DNA of 64,000 bases from Streptomyces lasiicapitis (GTDB lineage: Bacteria > Actinomycetota > Actinomycetes > Streptomycetales > Streptomycetaceae). The translations under genes and the position numbers were made by a program. Under the pieces are notes generated by a model that did not search any database, was not told the origin of the DNA, and saw only the letters and a list, made by a program, of their open reading frames with translations. Below are positions 47,201-56,667 of the stretch, piece by piece (positions within the stretch are counted from its first letter, which is position 1; the number at the start of each line of letters is the position of its first letter). The stretch lies in NCBI RefSeq assembly GCF_014646335.1, contig NZ_BMNG01000003.1, forward strand, positions 62,001-126,000, given 5' to 3'.

Positions 47201-50200
47201 GAGGCCCTGGTCTGCCGCGACCGCAGCCTCAGCTACGCCGAGTTGGACCGGCAGGCCAACCGCCTTGCGCACGCGCTGATCGCGCGCGGCGTACGGCCGC
47301 AGGACCCGGTCGCGGTCCTTCTCGGGCGCGACGTCGAGATGACGGTGGCCCTGTTCGGCGTGGCCAAGGCGGGGGCGGTGTACGTCCCGCTCGACCCGAG
47401 CTATCCGCGTGACCGTCTCGCGTACATGATCGACGACATCGTCCCGGCCGCGGCCCTCACGACCGGCGCCGACGTGCCGGGCGACCGTGAGATCCCGGTC
47501 CTGCGACTCGACGAACCGGCCACGCTCGCCTCCATGCCGGACACCGACCCGGCCGACGCGCGCGCCAAGCTCACCGGCGACGCCCTCGCGTACGTCATCT
47601 ACACCTCCGGAACCACCGGGCGCCCCAAGGGAGTCGGCGTCACCCACCGCGGTGTGCCCGACCTGATCGCGCTCCAGGAGGAGGTTGTCGGGGTCACCGA
47701 GCACGACCGGTATCTGCACTTCGCGTCGACCAGCTTCGACGTCGCGTTCTGGCAGACCATGGTGCCGCTGCTCTCCGGCGGCACGTCCGTCATCGCGCCC
47801 GAGGAGGTGCGCGTACCCGGCGACGAACTGCTCGACTACATCGTCGAGCACCGCGTGACCGGTGTGAACCTGCTGCCGTCGTTCCTGGCCGCGATGCCCG
47901 ACGACCGCACCGTCGCCCCCGACGTGTTCTTCGTCGTCGGCGCCGAGCGGCTCGACCCCGCCCTCGCGCGGCGCTGGGGCACGGGCCGCAAGGCGCTCTT
48001 CAACGCCTACGGTCCCACCGAGGTCACCATCAACTCCGTGACCTGGCACTACGACCCGGACGACACCGGTCCGCTGCCGATCGGCCGCCCGGATCCCAAC
48101 GTCCGCGCGTACGTCCTCGACTCCGGGCTCCAGCCCGTCGGCGTCGGCGTCACGGGCGAGCTGTACCTCGGCGGGCCCAGCCTGGCCCGCGGCTACCTCG
48201 GCCGCCCCGCCCTGACCGCGTCGGCGTTCGTCGCCGACCCGTACGGCGCGTCGGGCACACGCATGTACCGCACCGGCGACCTGGTGCGGTGGCGCCCCGA
48301 CGGGCAGCTGGTGTTCCTCGGCCGCGTCGACCACCAGGTCAAGGTCCGCGGCTTCCGGGTCGAGCTGGGCGAGATCGAGTCCACCCTCACCCGCCACCCC
48401 GACGTCCGCGCCGCCGCCGTCATCGTCCGCGAGGGCCGGCTCGTCGGCTACGTCATCCCCACCGACGGCGCCGACCTGGACACCACACGAGTACGTGCGT
48501 ACGTCGCCGACGAACTCCCCGACCACATGGTGCCGACGGCCCTCGTCCCCCTCGACCGACTGCCCCTGAGCCCCAGCGGCAAGCTCGACGCCGCGGCACT
48601 GCCCGCCCCCGAGACCGTCGCCGCCGCGCGACGCGAACCCGCCACTGAGGCCGAAACCGTCCTGCTCGGCGTGTTCCGCGACGTCCTCGGCACCGAGGAA
48701 GTCGGCCCCGACGACGACTTCTTCGCCATCGGCGGCGACAGCATCGTCTCCCTGCAGGTCGTGTCGCGCGCCCGCCGCCGAGGCCTCGGCCTGACCGCGC
48801 GCGACGTGTTCGAGGGCGCGACGGTCGCCGGGATCGCGGCACGGGCACGCGCCCTCGCCGCCGCCGACACTCCGGCCGTCGGCGACGCACCCCTGACCCC
48901 GATCATGCGGGACCTGCTGAGCCGTGCCGGTTCCGCGGCCGACGGATTCTGCCAGTGGGTGGAGATCTGTGTGCCCGCGGGCGGGGACGAGGCGGGCTGG
49001 CGGGGCGTGTTGGACGCGGTGCTGGCCCGGCACGACGTGTTGCGGGCGCACTTGGTGGACGACGCTTTGCGCGTTCCGGCGGTGGGTGCGGTGACGGCGG
49101 GCGAGGTGCTGACGTGCGTGTGGGCGGGGGAGGGTTCGCGCGCTCTGGCCGGCTCCGAGGCGGTCCGTGGCCTGCGGGTTTTGGGGGGCTCTGAGTCGGC
49201 CGATGGTGTTGGTGCGGGGGTCGGCTCCGATGCGGCGGACGGCCTGCGGGTCGTGGCTGGCTCCGGGGTGACCGACGGCGGTCGTGCGGTGGTCGGCTCC
49301 GAAGCGGGAGACAGCCCGCGCGCCCTGGCCGACTCCGAAGCGGCCGACCTGCGTGCCCTCGTCGACGCCCAAGTCGCCGTCGTACGCGAGTCGATGGACC
49401 CCCGCACCGGTCCGCTGCTGCGTGCCGTGTGGGTGGACGCCGGGCCCGACCGGCCGGGCAGGCTCGTCCTGATCGCCCACCACCTGGTCGTCGACGGTGT
49501 GTCCTGGCGCGTCCTGCTCGACGACGTCGAGCACGCGTACTCCGGCGGGACGCTGGCCCGGCACGGCCAGTCCTTCCTCGGCTGGGCGCGCTCGCTGCGC
49601 GACGCCGACCGGCAGGCCGAACTCCCGCACTGGCAGCGGATGACCGCCACTCCGGCGCTCACCCGCCCGCTCGACCCCGCCAGGGACACCGTGGCCACCG
49701 CCACGCACCACGAGTTCCGGCTCGACTCCGCCGCGACCCGCGCCCTGATCACGACCCTGCCCGCCGCCCACCGCACCACGCCCGACGCCGTACTGCTCAC
49801 GGCACTCGCGCGAGCGGTACGCGACTGGCGCGGCACGCCGGAACTGCTCGTCGCGCTGGAGAGCCACGGCCGCCCGACGCATGTCGACCTGTCCCAGACC
49901 GCCGGCTGGTTCACCGCCGTCCACCCCGTACGCCTCGACGCCGCCGACGACGTGAAGGCCGTCGGGGAGCGGCTTCGCGCCCAGGGCGACGGCCTCGGCC
50001 ACGGCATCCTCACCACGGCGGGCCTCCTGGACCCCGTACGCCCCGAGGTCGCCTGGAACTACCTCGGCCAATTCCCCGGCGCCCCGGCCGAGGAGACGCC
50101 CTGGCAGGCACCCCCGGACGCAGACCCGCTCGGCTCCGGCGGCACCGACGCGCTGCCGCTGCCGCACAGCCTGATGGTCAACGCGCTGGTACGCGACGAC

Positions 50201-51922
50201 GCGGCGGCCGGCGGCTCCGTGCTCGGCGTCCGGATCACCTGGCCGGCCGCGCTGTTCACCGCCGCCGAGATCGAGGACCTGGCCGAGCGGCTGCGGGCGG
50301 CGCTGCTGCGTACCGCCGCCGCGCCGGAGATCCTGGCGCTCGACCGCGCCGCCGGGGATCGCCCGGTCGCGGAGGTGCAGCCGCTCACCCCGCTGCAGGA
50401 GGTGATGCTGCGGCACTCCCGTACGGAGCGCCCCGACCCGTACACCGTGCAGTCGACGTTCTCCCTCGCGGGTTCGCTCGACGTCGACGCGTTGCGCGCG
50501 GCGGGCGACGACTTGCTGGCCCGCCACCCGAACCTGGGCGCCGTGTTCCCCGCGGACCTGGCGGTGATCCCGGAGTCGCCTCGGCCGGAGTTCCGGGTGC
50601 TGGACGGGCGGGTGTCGGTCGACGTGCTGGTGGAATCCGACGAACCGGTGGAATCCGACGAACCGGTGGAATCCGACGAGCCGGCGGAAGCCAACGAGCC
50701 GGCGGCGTTCGACGAACCGGCGGCGTTCGACGGGCGGTTGAAGCCTGACGGGCACGCGGGATCCGACGAACCGGTGGCCTTCGACGGCCGAGTGGCGGAG
50801 CTCCTCGCCGCCGACCTCGCCGAACCCTTCGAGCTGGCCGAAGGCCCCCTCGTCCGCCTGACCGTGATCCACCGCGGCCCCGAGCGCGCCGACCTGGTCC
50901 TGACGACACATCACGTACTCTCCGACGGCTGGTCGGCCCCCCGCATCCTCACCGAACTGTTCGCCCTGTACACCGCACGGCTCCGCGACGAGACCCCTGA
51001 CCTGCCCGTTCCCGTACCGTTCGGCGACTATCTGCGCTGGCGCGCCGACCACGAGCCGGACCTCGGCGCCTGGGCCGTCGAACTGACGGGCCTGCCCGAG
51101 GGGAACTACGTAACGGGCGCTGGACGGAACGACGGCGAACCCGGCGACGGTGAACTCGGCGACGGCGGACGCGGCGACGGCGCGCCCAGCGACAGCGGAC
51201 GCGGCGACGGCCACAGCGGCGAAGGCCATCGCGGCGAAAGCCAACTGACCGACAGCGAACCCGGCGGCAGCCAACTAGGCCCCGCCTGGCAAGAGCCCAC
51301 ACTCATCACCCTCGACGCCCCACTCGTCGCAGACCTTGCCCACCTCGCCGCCCGCCGCGGCCTGACCCGCAACACGCTGGTCCAGGGCGCGTGGGCGGTG
51401 CTCCTCGCACGCCGCTCCGGCCGCACGGACGTCTGCTTCGGCGCGATGGTGGCTTGCCGCCCGCCGGAGCTGGAGGGCGTGGAGGAGATCATCGGCCTGC
51501 TCGCCAACACCGTTCCCGTACGCGCCCGACTCACCGGCACCCTCGCGGACACGCTCGCCGACCTGCAGGCCCGCCAGCGCACGCTGGTCGAGCACCAGCA
51601 CGTCGCCCTGCCCGACCTGGAGCAACTCACCGGACGGCGCAGGCTGTTCGACAGCCTCGTCGTGTTCGAGAACTACCCGGTCGACCCGGACCGCCTCCGC
51701 GAACCCGCCCCCGGCCTCACGGTCGTCGGCACCCGCTTCCGCGAGGCCACCCACCACCCGGTGACCCTCACGGTCATGCCGGACGGCAACGGCTGGACGG
51801 CCGTACTCGCCCACCGGTCCGGCGCGGACATCGAAGGCCTCGCGGAGGAACTCCTGGACCTGCTGCGCAACTTGGCCGCCCACCTCGACGAGAACGTACT
51901 CGACCTCCTGGAGCCCCGATGA
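41237..51922 (+). CDS. dhbF: Catechol siderophore NRPS, C-A-PCP-E-C-A-PCP-E-C, no thioesterase
   Basis: 3561-residue synthetase extending dihydroxybenzoyl-ArCP. TTG start with AAGGAG 6 bases upstream. Domains (approximate residues): C1 20-450 (HHLIFDG 157); A1 470-975 (Asp679); PCP1 Ser1023; E1 1075-1500 (HHLAMDG 1198); C2 1525-1965 (HHALLDG 1658); A2 1990-2460 (Asp2168); PCP2 Ser2502; E2 2540-3010 (HHLVVDG 2748); C3 3030-3555 (HHVLSDG 3225). The chain ends after C3, without a further A, PCP, TE or reductase domain. My reading of the pocket codes is A1 DSEDVGMVTK, with acidic residues as in Lys/Orn/Arg domains, and A2 DVWNVGAINK, unresolved, perhaps a small polar residue. Two E domains imply two D-residues. 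In-frame tandem repeats interrupt E2 and C3. No MbtH gene is nearby. Confidence 0.93.
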   Translation: MSTASVSSDGLSASAAPDGLLALTGAQVGIWNAQRLEPDSPYYVVGDVVEISGDEPADVDALVEAVRATTEEAETLRLRVYETPQGPRQRIGDEPVEPPRVVDLSGEADPAAAAEAFVVAERARTGEACRAMVDIPLYSRTVIKLSDHEVWYTQLGHHLIFDGYTAAMLARRTAARYTALVRGTEPRRSTFGSFADLVAADRDYRDSDRFAEDRAYWVERFTPLPDLGDVDAAAGPPERTLTARTVLPPEETARLREFADQAGVTWGEVLIAGYAAFLHRVLGRTDVVFALPLMCRTGSTELRTPAMAVNVLPLRVTVRAGDGLGELSRRVADAMKEMREHQRYRGEDLPRDLGVPGAGALLHGRGINLKAFDLAIDFAGATGVMRNVAGGPPEDMGLSVLPTRDGGLLFGFEVDARNSDQAMVDAKLSGLRALLSGLTDGLPVGRIALADDVERILADWAPPAVPGPPVDVPTAFDAMAAAGPGHTALVCGDERLSAAELAGRVHRVARALRARGVGPDDVVAFALPRSADSVVALLAVMDAGAAFLPLDAAHPAERLRELVEDTRPVLVLTDTNLSALVPSGSAVDGLPWTTLLAEAADLSGAPLAAHELAAPRHPEHLAYVIHTSGSTGRPKGVLGRVGGLAALLHHQRSTVVAEVEGATAGRRLRAAHTYSFAFDSAFEHLVWLLCGHELHVYDAETTRDADALLAAYARDGIDIVDTTPSMAAPLIDGGLLDRRPAPALLVLGGEATPPALWRRIADAGIAARNMYGPTEATVTSTIGRVEGDVPTIGHPLAGTRIHLLDGALQPVPHGTPGELYLAGPHLARGYFGRPGASAERFVADPFGAPGERMYRTGDLGRWVPGRGLEYLGRGDGQVKIRGHRVETGEVEAALAAVPGVSAAAAVVRSSRLIGYVVAGSGTGDDASGTEDVAPIAADSVRAHLAERLPEHMVPAAVVVLDELPVTPNGKLDRAALPAPASSGGAGREPSTERERLLCAVLAEVFEAERVGVDDDFFSLGGDSITAITVSSRLRARGIELRPRDLLARRTFAALAASADVVADAPQELDDPTGPVPAPPIVRGLLDPHPDVDVVAGYAQWTALRVDELAYDDLVMGVQTVLDHHDALRLRVGDGGALEVLPRGDVRAVVNEVHEADADVTALARRLAGQLDPRSGDLLRAALLRTGDGTPDRLVIVVHHLAMDGVSWRVLLPDLHTACAGVALDPVGASWRRHATLLAEQGGTGARRGELAYWRAALDDAARLGARPLDQTRDTVSTAHTSVTVASPEVTEALLTTLPAAYRAGVDEVLLAALVLALREWGVSGDAMTVTMEGHGREHLDLARTVGWFTSEYPVRVPAAGDVGRLLRAAKEARRGVPDGGVGYGVLRSLDPVAGAELAATPPPDVLLNYLGRFAPLAGTGWRLPERDAFAVTEPDAKALEQVLALNCFVHEEGAPRLAVEWTAATEVLGTDAVAALQTAWAAALDALAEHARHTPGGLTPSDLPLVDLDQAAIDALERAYALESADGVGRIAEVLPATPLQVGLSFHTLVRDDQDTDVYVVQAVTTLVGELDPDRMAEAARELLRRHPALRVYLGTAGDDVVQVIPAEVALDWRQDDRFEEAVHTELERTFYPERPPLIRFLLSRVGPAEHKLVITNHHALLDGWSMPLVGRTLLALYAELGGGPAAPVAPPLSEYFRWLAGRDHKASLAAWQHALTGVDDATRLAPARVGTGVERPGRVTVGLGEEFSDRLRAFAREQGVTLTTVLQTAWGLLLGRLTGRRDVVFGCPVSGRPAEVDGVESMIGQLGTTIPVRVRHTQDRTARDLMADVHAQSVALAEHHHVGLPEIQRAVGVGELFDTMLVMENFPLSSRKRTPLAPGLDLAGVDITDATHYALTVIVIPDDEITIGLGYQPGAFAEATVRDYGRWLHNLLREIVADPARPAIALPALAPDERTRMLRTGTEIVSAKSRGHWLEEFAAWVRRKPDAEALVCRDRSLSYAELDRQANRLAHALIARGVRPQDPVAVLLGRDVEMTVALFGVAKAGAVYVPLDPSYPRDRLAYMIDDIVPAAALTTGADVPGDREIPVLRLDEPATLASMPDTDPADARAKLTGDALAYVIYTSGTTGRPKGVGVTHRGVPDLIALQEEVVGVTEHDRYLHFASTSFDVAFWQTMVPLLSGGTSVIAPEEVRVPGDELLDYIVEHRVTGVNLLPSFLAAMPDDRTVAPDVFFVVGAERLDPALARRWGTGRKALFNAYGPTEVTINSVTWHYDPDDTGPLPIGRPDPNVRAYVLDSGLQPVGVGVTGELYLGGPSLARGYLGRPALTASAFVADPYGASGTRMYRTGDLVRWRPDGQLVFLGRVDHQVKVRGFRVELGEIESTLTRHPDVRAAAVIVREGRLVGYVIPTDGADLDTTRVRAYVADELPDHMVPTALVPLDRLPLSPSGKLDAAALPAPETVAAARREPATEAETVLLGVFRDVLGTEEVGPDDDFFAIGGDSIVSLQVVSRARRRGLGLTARDVFEGATVAGIAARARALAAADTPAVGDAPLTPIMRDLLSRAGSAADGFCQWVEICVPAGGDEAGWRGVLDAVLARHDVLRAHLVDDALRVPAVGAVTAGEVLTCVWAGEGSRALAGSEAVRGLRVLGGSESADGVGAGVGSDAADGLRVVAGSGVTDGGRAVVGSEAGDSPRALADSEAADLRALVDAQVAVVRESMDPRTGPLLRAVWVDAGPDRPGRLVLIAHHLVVDGVSWRVLLDDVEHAYSGGTLARHGQSFLGWARSLRDADRQAELPHWQRMTATPALTRPLDPARDTVATATHHEFRLDSAATRALITTLPAAHRTTPDAVLLTALARAVRDWRGTPELLVALESHGRPTHVDLSQTAGWFTAVHPVRLDAADDVKAVGERLRAQGDGLGHGILTTAGLLDPVRPEVAWNYLGQFPGAPAEETPWQAPPDADPLGSGGTDALPLPHSLMVNALVRDDAAAGGSVLGVRITWPAALFTAAEIEDLAERLRAALLRTAAAPEILALDRAAGDRPVAEVQPLTPLQEVMLRHSRTERPDPYTVQSTFSLAGSLDVDALRAAGDDLLARHPNLGAVFPADLAVIPESPRPEFRVLDGRVSVDVLVESDEPVESDEPVESDEPAEANEPAAFDEPAAFDGRLKPDGHAGSDEPVAFDGRVAELLAADLAEPFELAEGPLVRLTVIHRGPERADLVLTTHHVLSDGWSAPRILTELFALYTARLRDETPDLPVPVPFGDYLRWRADHEPDLGAWAVELTGLPEGNYVTGAGRNDGEPGDGELGDGGRGDGAPSDSGRGDGHSGEGHRGESQLTDSEPGGSQLGPAWQEPTLITLDAPLVADLAHLAARRGLTRNTLVQGAWAVLLARRSGRTDVCFGAMVACRPPELEGVEEIIGLLANTVPVRARLTGTLADTLADLQARQRTLVEHQHVALPDLEQLTGRRRLFDSLVVFENYPVDPDRLREPAPGLTVVGTRFREATHHPVTLTVMPDGNGWTAVLAHRSGADIEGLAEELLDLLRNLAAHLDENVLDLLEPR
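49136..49351 (+). repeat. 36-bp tandem repeat (6 units) inside the second epimerase domain
   Basis: Six in-frame 36-base units encode 12-residue repeats of the pattern LRVxxGSEAADG (residues 2634-2705). They lie between two strands of the E2 domain, ahead of its HHxxxDG motif. G/T content is higher than in the flanking sequence. Confidence 0.85.
50630..50737 (+). repeat. 18-bp tandem repeat (6 units) in the terminal condensation domain
   Basis: Units at 50630, 50648, 50666, 50684, 50702 and 50720. The first three encode VESDEP almost identically and the rest are degenerate. Residues 3132-3167, acidic, before the HHxxxDG of C3. Confidence 0.88.
51128..51277 (+). repeat. 15-bp tandem repeat (10 units) in the terminal condensation domain
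   Basis: Ten 15-base units (typically GGCGACGGCNNNNNN) encode pentapeptides such as [10 protein letters not shown] and GDGHS, residues 3298-3347. They lie between the two lobes of C3. Confidence 0.85.
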
Positions 51923-53364
51923 GCGAGGAATCCCAGGAATCCCCCGGAGCGCCGACGGAGGAGAACGACTCCGCACCCCCACCCACACCCCCCGATCGGA
52001 TCGACAAAAACCTCCTCCGCATCGCCTTCATCCTGGTCCTCGGCACTTTCATGGCCACGGTGGACGCCACGATCGTCAGCGTCGGAATCGACACCCTGTC
52101 CGCCGACTTCGGCGCCTCGGTCACCGAGATCCAATGGGTCTCCACCGCCTACCTCCTTGCAGTGGTCACCGCCGTACCCGCCTCCGGCTGGCTGGCCGAC
52201 CGCTTCGGCGGCAGGCGCACCTGGCTCGCCGCGATCGGGGTCTTCCTGCTCGGCTCGCTGCTGTGCGCCCTTGCCTGGTCGGCGACCAGCCTGATCGTCT
52301 TCCGGGTGATCCAGGGCCTCGGCGGCGGTCTGCTGCCCGCGACCGGGCAGGCACTCCTCGCCCGCGTCGCGGGCCCCGGCCGCACCGGCCGCGTGATCAG
52401 CGTCGTCGCGGTCGTCCCCCTCCTCTCACCGGTACTCGGCCCCCTGGTCGGCGGCTCCATCCTCAGCGCGGCGTCCTGGCCGTGGCTGTTCCTCGTCAAC
52501 CTGCCGATCGGCGCGGTCGCGGTGCTCCTTGCCCGTCGGTACGTTCCCGACGTGCCGCCGTCGACACGGCGGACGCCGTTCGACCTGCGCGGGGCCGCGC
52601 TGCTCTCACCCGGCCTCGCCGTGCTGGTGTACGGCCTGACCGAGGTCTCCCACGACCGCAACCTGCCGGCCGTGGTCGGCATCACGGCGGGCCTGACGAT
52701 GCTGATCGCCTTCACCGTCCACGGCCTGCGGACCAGCCGCACCCCGCTGGTCGACCCACGCCTCTTCACCCGCCCCCCCTTCGGCGCCGCCGCCCTCGCC
52801 CTGCTCGTCCTGGGCGCTTCGGTGTTCGGCACGATGTTCCTGCTGCCGCTGTACTTCCAGACGGGCCGCGGCCTCTCGGCATGGGAGGCCGGACTGCTGC
52901 TCGCCCCCCAGGGACTGGGCGCGGCGGCCGGCTCGGTCCTCGTCAACCGCACCATCGACAAGGTCGCGCCCCGGACCCTCGTGGTCACCGGCATCGCACT
53001 CATCGTCGCGGGCACCATCCCCTTCACCCAACTCGGCCATGAACCTCCGGACTTCGTGATCGCTGCCGCGCTCGCCGTCCGCGGCGTCGGGATGGCCATG
53101 ATCGGCGCGCCCGTCATGAACATCGTCTACAGCCGCATCGAACCCGAACACCTCCCGCGCGCCTCAGGAGCCCTGAACCTCCTCAACACCGTCGGCGGCT
53201 CGGTCGGCACCGCGGCCCTCGCCGTGGTCCTCCAGAACCGGCTGACCGCCCGCGGCCCGGACATCTCCTGGGCGTTCGCCGACACCTTCTGGTGGGTGCT
53301 CGGTTTCTGCCTGCTCGCCGCCGCCGGAGCCACGAGGCTGCCCCGCACCCACGTCAGGAAGTAA
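51919..53364 (+). CDS. DHA2-family MFS exporter of the catechol siderophore cluster
   Basis: 481-residue membrane exporter, ATGA overlap with the NRPS stop, so it belongs to the operon and probably secretes the finished siderophore. Features of the family: [18 protein letters not shown] in helix 1, motif [13 protein letters not shown] and motif C in [14 protein letters not shown]. An acidic, Pro-rich cytoplasmic N-terminus (~30 residues) precedes helix 1. Substrate is inferred from position only. Confidence 0.92.
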   Translation: MSEESQESPGAPTEENDSAPPPTPPDRIDKNLLRIAFILVLGTFMATVDATIVSVGIDTLSADFGASVTEIQWVSTAYLLAVVTAVPASGWLADRFGGRRTWLAAIGVFLLGSLLCALAWSATSLIVFRVIQGLGGGLLPATGQALLARVAGPGRTGRVISVVAVVPLLSPVLGPLVGGSILSAASWPWLFLVNLPIGAVAVLLARRYVPDVPPSTRRTPFDLRGAALLSPGLAVLVYGLTEVSHDRNLPAVVGITAGLTMLIAFTVHGLRTSRTPLVDPRLFTRPPFGAAALALLVLGASVFGTMFLLPLYFQTGRGLSAWEAGLLLAPQGLGAAAGSVLVNRTIDKVAPRTLVVTGIALIVAGTIPFTQLGHEPPDFVIAAALAVRGVGMAMIGAPVMNIVYSRIEPEHLPRASGALNLLNTVGGSVGTAALAVVLQNRLTARGPDISWAFADTFWWVLGFCLLAAAGATRLPRTHVRK

Positions 53365-53366
53365 AA

Positions 53367-54788
53367 ATGCACCCCCTGCCCACACCCCCCGCCCCGACAC
53401 CGCCCGGCCGCGCCCCGGCCCACCCCACGCCCCCACCGGCGAGACTCACGACAAACCAGCCCGCGCCCACACCACCCACCCCCACCGCACCCAAGCCTGT
53501 GCCGTCACCGTCGGCTCCTGCGGCCCAATCTGCCTCAGCAGCACCCGAGTTGACCACGGCCGATCCCGGGCCGACACCGGCGGATCTCACGACGATCGAG
53601 CCTGTGGCCCCGCCGACCGAATCGGCCTTGGCCGAGCCTGGTCCGGCGACGGCGGATCTCGCCGCAGTCGATCCGGGTCCTGTACTGGCCGACCTCGCCG
53701 TGGCCGAGCCCGGCCCTGCACCGGCCAAGCTCGCCCCGGCCCAGCCCGCGCCGGCGGATCTCACCGCAGTCCACCCCCTACCCTCACCCGCCGAACTCGC
53801 CGCAGCCCACCCGCTGCCCCAGGCGACCGCCGAAGCCATCGCCCGGCACCGCGACACCGTCGCCGCCGTCCTCGCCCGCCGGGACCCCCGCCTGCTCGTG
53901 GTCGTGGGCCCCTGCTCGGTCCACGACACCACGGCCGCACTCGAATATGCCGACCTCCTCGCCACCGCCGCTCAACGCCTCTCCGACGACCTGGTCATCG
54001 TCCTCCGCGCCTATCTGGAAAAGCCCCGCACCATCACCGGCTGGACCGGCCTCCTCACCGCGCCGACGCTCGACGGCAAGGGCGACCTGGCCACGGGCCT
54101 GAGCCTCGGCCGCTCCTTCCTGACCGACGCGGCCGCCACGGGCCTGCCCCTGGCCTACGAGTTCGTCGACCCCGCCCTCGCCCCGTACGTGGCCGACACG
54201 GTGTCGTGGGCCGCCATCGGCGCCCGCACCGTCGCCAGCCAGCCCCACCGCCACCTGGCCTCCTGGCTCCCCATGCCCGTCGGCATGAAGAACTGCGTCT
54301 CCGGCCGCATGGACACCGCGATCGCCGCCATCCAGGCCGCCGCCCACGCGCACACCCTCCCCGCAGTGTCCTTCGACGGCCGCCTCACCACCGTCCAGAG
54401 CACCGGAAACCCCGACACCCACCTGGTCCTCCGGGGCGGCCCGACCCCCAACTACGACCGGGCGAGCATCGCCCAGGCCCGCTCGGCCCTCGCCGCAGCC
54501 GGCCTCCCCCAACGCATCGTCGTGGACGCCTCGCACGGCAACAGCGGCAAGGACCACAACCGCCAGCCGACCGTCGTCGCCGACCTCGCCCAGCAGATCA
54601 CCGACGGCGACACGTCCCTCGCCGGAGTCATGATCGAGTCCTACCTGTCCGACGGCAAGCAGGACCCCGAAACAGCACACCCCCGTCCCGACCTCAGCGT
54701 CACCGACGCCTGCCTCGGCTGGTCCCGCACGGCCCCGCTCCTCGACACCCTCGCGCTGGCCTCCCGCAACCGGGGCCGCCGCGCCTGA
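53367..54788 (+). CDS. 3-deoxy-7-phosphoheptulonate (DAHP) synthase, class I, with repeat-rich N-terminal extension
   Basis: First shikimate-pathway enzyme, condensing phosphoenolpyruvate and erythrose 4-phosphate. Inside a catechol cluster it would raise chorismate supply for DhbC. It begins 3 bases after the exporter stop. AroFGH-type motifs: LLVVVGPCSVHD (about residue 176), RAYLEKPRTITGW, GMKNCVSGRMD, STGNPDTHLVLRGG and DASHGNSGKDHNRQ. The catalytic part starts near residue 144. The preceding ~140 residues are Pro/Thr/Ala-rich and contain eight units of a 12-residue repeat (residues 62-155), absent from ordinary ~350-residue enzymes. The start codon is therefore less certain than the function. 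Confidence 0.92.
   Translation: MHPLPTPPAPTPPGRAPAHPTPPPARLTTNQPAPTPPTPTAPKPVPSPSAPAAQSASAAPELTTADPGPTPADLTTIEPVAPPTESALAEPGPATADLAAVDPGPVLADLAVAEPGPAPAKLAPAQPAPADLTAVHPLPSPAELAAAHPLPQATAEAIARHRDTVAAVLARRDPRLLVVVGPCSVHDTTAALEYADLLATAAQRLSDDLVIVLRAYLEKPRTITGWTGLLTAPTLDGKGDLATGLSLGRSFLTDAAATGLPLAYEFVDPALAPYVADTVSWAAIGARTVASQPHRHLASWLPMPVGMKNCVSGRMDTAIAAIQAAAHAHTLPAVSFDGRLTTVQSTGNPDTHLVLRGGPTPNYDRASIAQARSALAAAGLPQRIVVDASHGNSGKDHNRQPTVVADLAQQITDGDTSLAGVMIESYLSDGKQDPETAHPRPDLSVTDACLGWSRTAPLLDTLALASRNRGRRA
53550..53831 (+). repeat. 36-bp tandem repeat (about 8 units) in the DAHP synthase N-terminus
   Basis: 12-residue units such as LAAVDPGPVLAD and LAVAEPGPAPAK; one unit is shortened to ten residues. 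The last two units resemble the normal family N-terminus (HPLPSPAELAAAHPLP), suggesting growth from it. Confidence 0.82.
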
Positions 54789-54799
54789 CGATCCCCGGA

Positions 54800-54825
54800 C
54801 CCGGACGGGCAGACGTTCGTCCGGG
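54800..54825 (+). terminator. Possible terminator of the catechol operon
   Basis: CCCGGAC (54800-54806) and GTCCGGG (54819-54825) form a 7-bp stem just after the DAHP synthase stop. Modest stem, so moderate confidence. Confidence 0.45.
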
Positions 54826-54920
54826 ACCGGGACCGCGGTCGGGACCGAGGTCGGGGTCGGGGTCAGGCCGGGGCCCGACTCCGGGCGGGCAGACGCGTGT
54901 CCAGGTTCAAGCCCGAGCCC

Positions 54921-54944
54921 GGGTCCGGGTCCGGGTCCGGGTCC
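54921..54944. repeat. GGGTCC hexamer repeat (4 units)
   Basis: Four exact hexamers in the 264-base gap between convergent genes, inside a wider GGGACC/GGGTCC-rich tract (54825-54950). No gene is seen in the gap. Confidence 0.85.
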
Positions 54945-55052
54945 GGTCCGCATGGCCGACCAGCCCGAACCCCTACGCCCCGCGGACCTCGCCCCGGCGC
55001 CCACGGCACGAACTCAGCCGACCTCGCCCGACCGCAGTCGAGCGGCAACCGA

Positions 55053-55772
55053 TCAACTAGCCCGCCAGTAGCCCAGCGTGTACAACCGCTCCTTCGGCAC
55101 GCCGAGTTGCTTCCGGGCGAACGAGGCGAGCGCGCGGGTGGTCGCGGTGTCGCAGGCGACCCAGAGATACGACGAGTCGTCCATGAGCTCAGGCAGAGCC
55201 GTGCGGACCGTTTCTATCAACTGGGAACCGTGGTCCTCACGCGGCACATGTATGACGTCGCGGCTCGCCGTGCCGCCGCCGGGTATGTGGTCACCGTCGC
55301 GGGCGTGAGAAGTCTCGTACCAGATCGTGGCCGGAGTCAGCGGCATGGCGTCGAGCAGCGAGTCGATGGCCGGCCGGGACGCAGGATCGCCGACGGCGAG
55401 GAGCCGGGACGGCAACGGATCCGGCACGCTGAACTCCGAGCCCTGCACCGTCGCGTCGATGGTGTCGCCGGGGCACGCCGCGCGGGCCCAGTCGCTCGCG
55501 CGGCCGGGATGGAGGGCGAAGTCCATGCTGAACGTGCCGGCTTCGGGGTCGGGGGCGACGAGGGTGTAGGCCCGCTGATGCGGACGGTCGCCGTTGTCGA
55601 ACCAGAGACGCACCCACATCGTCGGATGGACCCCCGTGGCGGCGAGCATGCCGCCGTCCGTGAAGGACAGCCGATGGAGCCGCTCCGAAAGCCGCTCGTT
55701 CGACCGGACGGTGAAGGTGAAGTCCTTGCCGCGCATCAGCTTCAGGACAGCGCCCTGCCAGCCGTGTCCCAC
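55053..55772 (-). CDS. Siderophore-interacting protein, second copy
   Basis: FAD-binding ferric-siderophore reductase family, 239 residues, GTG start with GGGGGA upstream. The flavin motif is HQRAYTLVAPDPEAG, followed by FSMDFALHPGRASDWARAACPGDTID, LLAVGDPASRPAIDSLLDAM and SYLWVACDTATTRALASFARKQLG, ending LGYWRAS. It is only distantly similar to the operon copy and belongs to the shorter sub-branch. It converges on the operon and lacks a visible iron box, so its control may differ. Confidence 0.92.
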   Translation of the reverse strand: MGHGWQGAVLKLMRGKDFTFTVRSNERLSERLHRLSFTDGGMLAATGVHPTMWVRLWFDNGDRPHQRAYTLVAPDPEAGTFSMDFALHPGRASDWARAACPGDTIDATVQGSEFSVPDPLPSRLLAVGDPASRPAIDSLLDAMPLTPATIWYETSHARDGDHIPGGGTASRDVIHVPREDHGSQLIETVRTALPELMDDSSYLWVACDTATTRALASFARKQLGVPKERLYTLGYWRAS

Positions 55773-55808
55773 GGTGTCCCCCTACGGATTCGTGATGGAT
55801 GAGGTATG

Positions 55809-55895
55809 CCACCGGCCCCGGCCACCGGCCCCGGCCACCGGGTGCCGGTCACCGGGTGCCGGTCACCGGGTGGCGGTCACCGGCCGCCGGCCACC
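55809..55895. repeat. 13-14-bp tandem repeats upstream of the second siderophore-interacting gene
   Basis: About six units of CCACCGGNNNCGG / TCACCGGGTGCCGG fill most of the 151-base gap between the DUF2470 gene and the siderophore-interacting gene. Confidence 0.75.
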
Positions 55896-55923
55896 AGGAG
55901 GGCGCGCCCGGTCCGGTGGCGGC

Positions 55924-56667
55924 TCAGGACCGCGATGACGGGTGGTGGAGATGAGCCGTCGCGGCGGGTGCCACGAGGAGCCGGCATATCTGCTCACCGG
56001 CGTCCGCGGCATTCCTGGCCGGTTCCGGGAACAGCAGACGCAGATCGCAATGACCGCTCGGGTACTCGTAGCGCAACGTGATCCCGTGGCGGTCCAGGGC
56101 CAGCGGCACGGCCCGGGTGAAGCCGTGCGGTATTCGGGGTCCGGCGAGAGCCACGAGCCCGGCCACCATGTCCTCGTGTGCGTCGGTGAGATGAGTCAGC
56201 ATCGCCGCCTCCTCGGCCGCGAGCGGATCGGGAGCCGCCAGGGTCATCTCGTCGAGCCCCACCTCCACCGTCCCGGCCGCGGTGCGCAGGGTGACGCGTG
56301 CGATGTCGAGTTCCAACGCCGGCGCCTCGCCGTCTCTGGCCGGTGTCAGCCATCCCGAGACCGTGACCCCGGCCCTGACGCGGGCGCGAACGGCGGTCGG
56401 CGCGATGTCCGTGAACTCCAGGAGCGCGGCAAGGCTGCCGCGCGGCGCTCGCGCCACCTGGGCGGCGAGAGGGCTGTCGGCCTGCGGGTGCAGGGTGATC
56501 CGCCCCCTGCGGCTCACGGAGTGCATGCCGATCAGGTCGTACTCCTGACCGTCCGTGGTGAGGGACAAGGACTCGGCGCCGGCGACGACGGAGCGGACCC
56601 GTTCCGCGGCGGTCGGTTCGATCGGCCCGTTCGGCTCACTCGGCGATGTCTCGGCTACGGTGCTCAA
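55924..56667 (-). CDS. DUF2470 protein (HugZ C-terminal-like)
   Basis: 247 residues from a TTG at 56667 with GGAGG upstream, overlapping the methyltransferase stop by TTGA, so the two are translationally coupled. The N-terminal half (AAERVRSVVAGAESLSL to SGWLTPARDGE) looks like a split-barrel flavin-reductase-like domain. The C-terminal half (AAEEAAMLTHLTDAHEDMV, ending LRLLFPEPARNAADAGEQI) matches DUF2470, found at the C-terminus of HugZ-type haem-iron utilisation proteins. The pair is under an iron box, so an iron- or haem-related role is likely. No activity can be stated. Confidence 0.85.
   Translation of the reverse strand: MSTVAETSPSEPNGPIEPTAAERVRSVVAGAESLSLTTDGQEYDLIGMHSVSRRGRITLHPQADSPLAAQVARAPRGSLAALLEFTDIAPTAVRARVRAGVTVSGWLTPARDGEAPALELDIARVTLRTAAGTVEVGLDEMTLAAPDPLAAEEAAMLTHLTDAHEDMVAGLVALAGPRIPHGFTRAVPLALDRHGITLRYEYPSGHCDLRLLFPEPARNAADAGEQICRLLVAPAATAHLHHPSSRS

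Noticed and set aside
41651..51274. A 3207-codon open frame on the minus strand opposite the NRPS
   Set aside because: It mirrors the GC-rich third positions of the NRPS, has a composition biased to Gly/Arg/Val/His and no recognisable domain. Similar antisense frames lie opposite most genes here.
37303..51922. MbtH-like gene or PPTase accompanying the NRPS
   Set aside because: I searched the gaps and short frames of the catechol cluster for an MbtH-sized protein with the usual Trp-rich motifs, and the window for a phosphopantetheinyl transferase. Neither is present.
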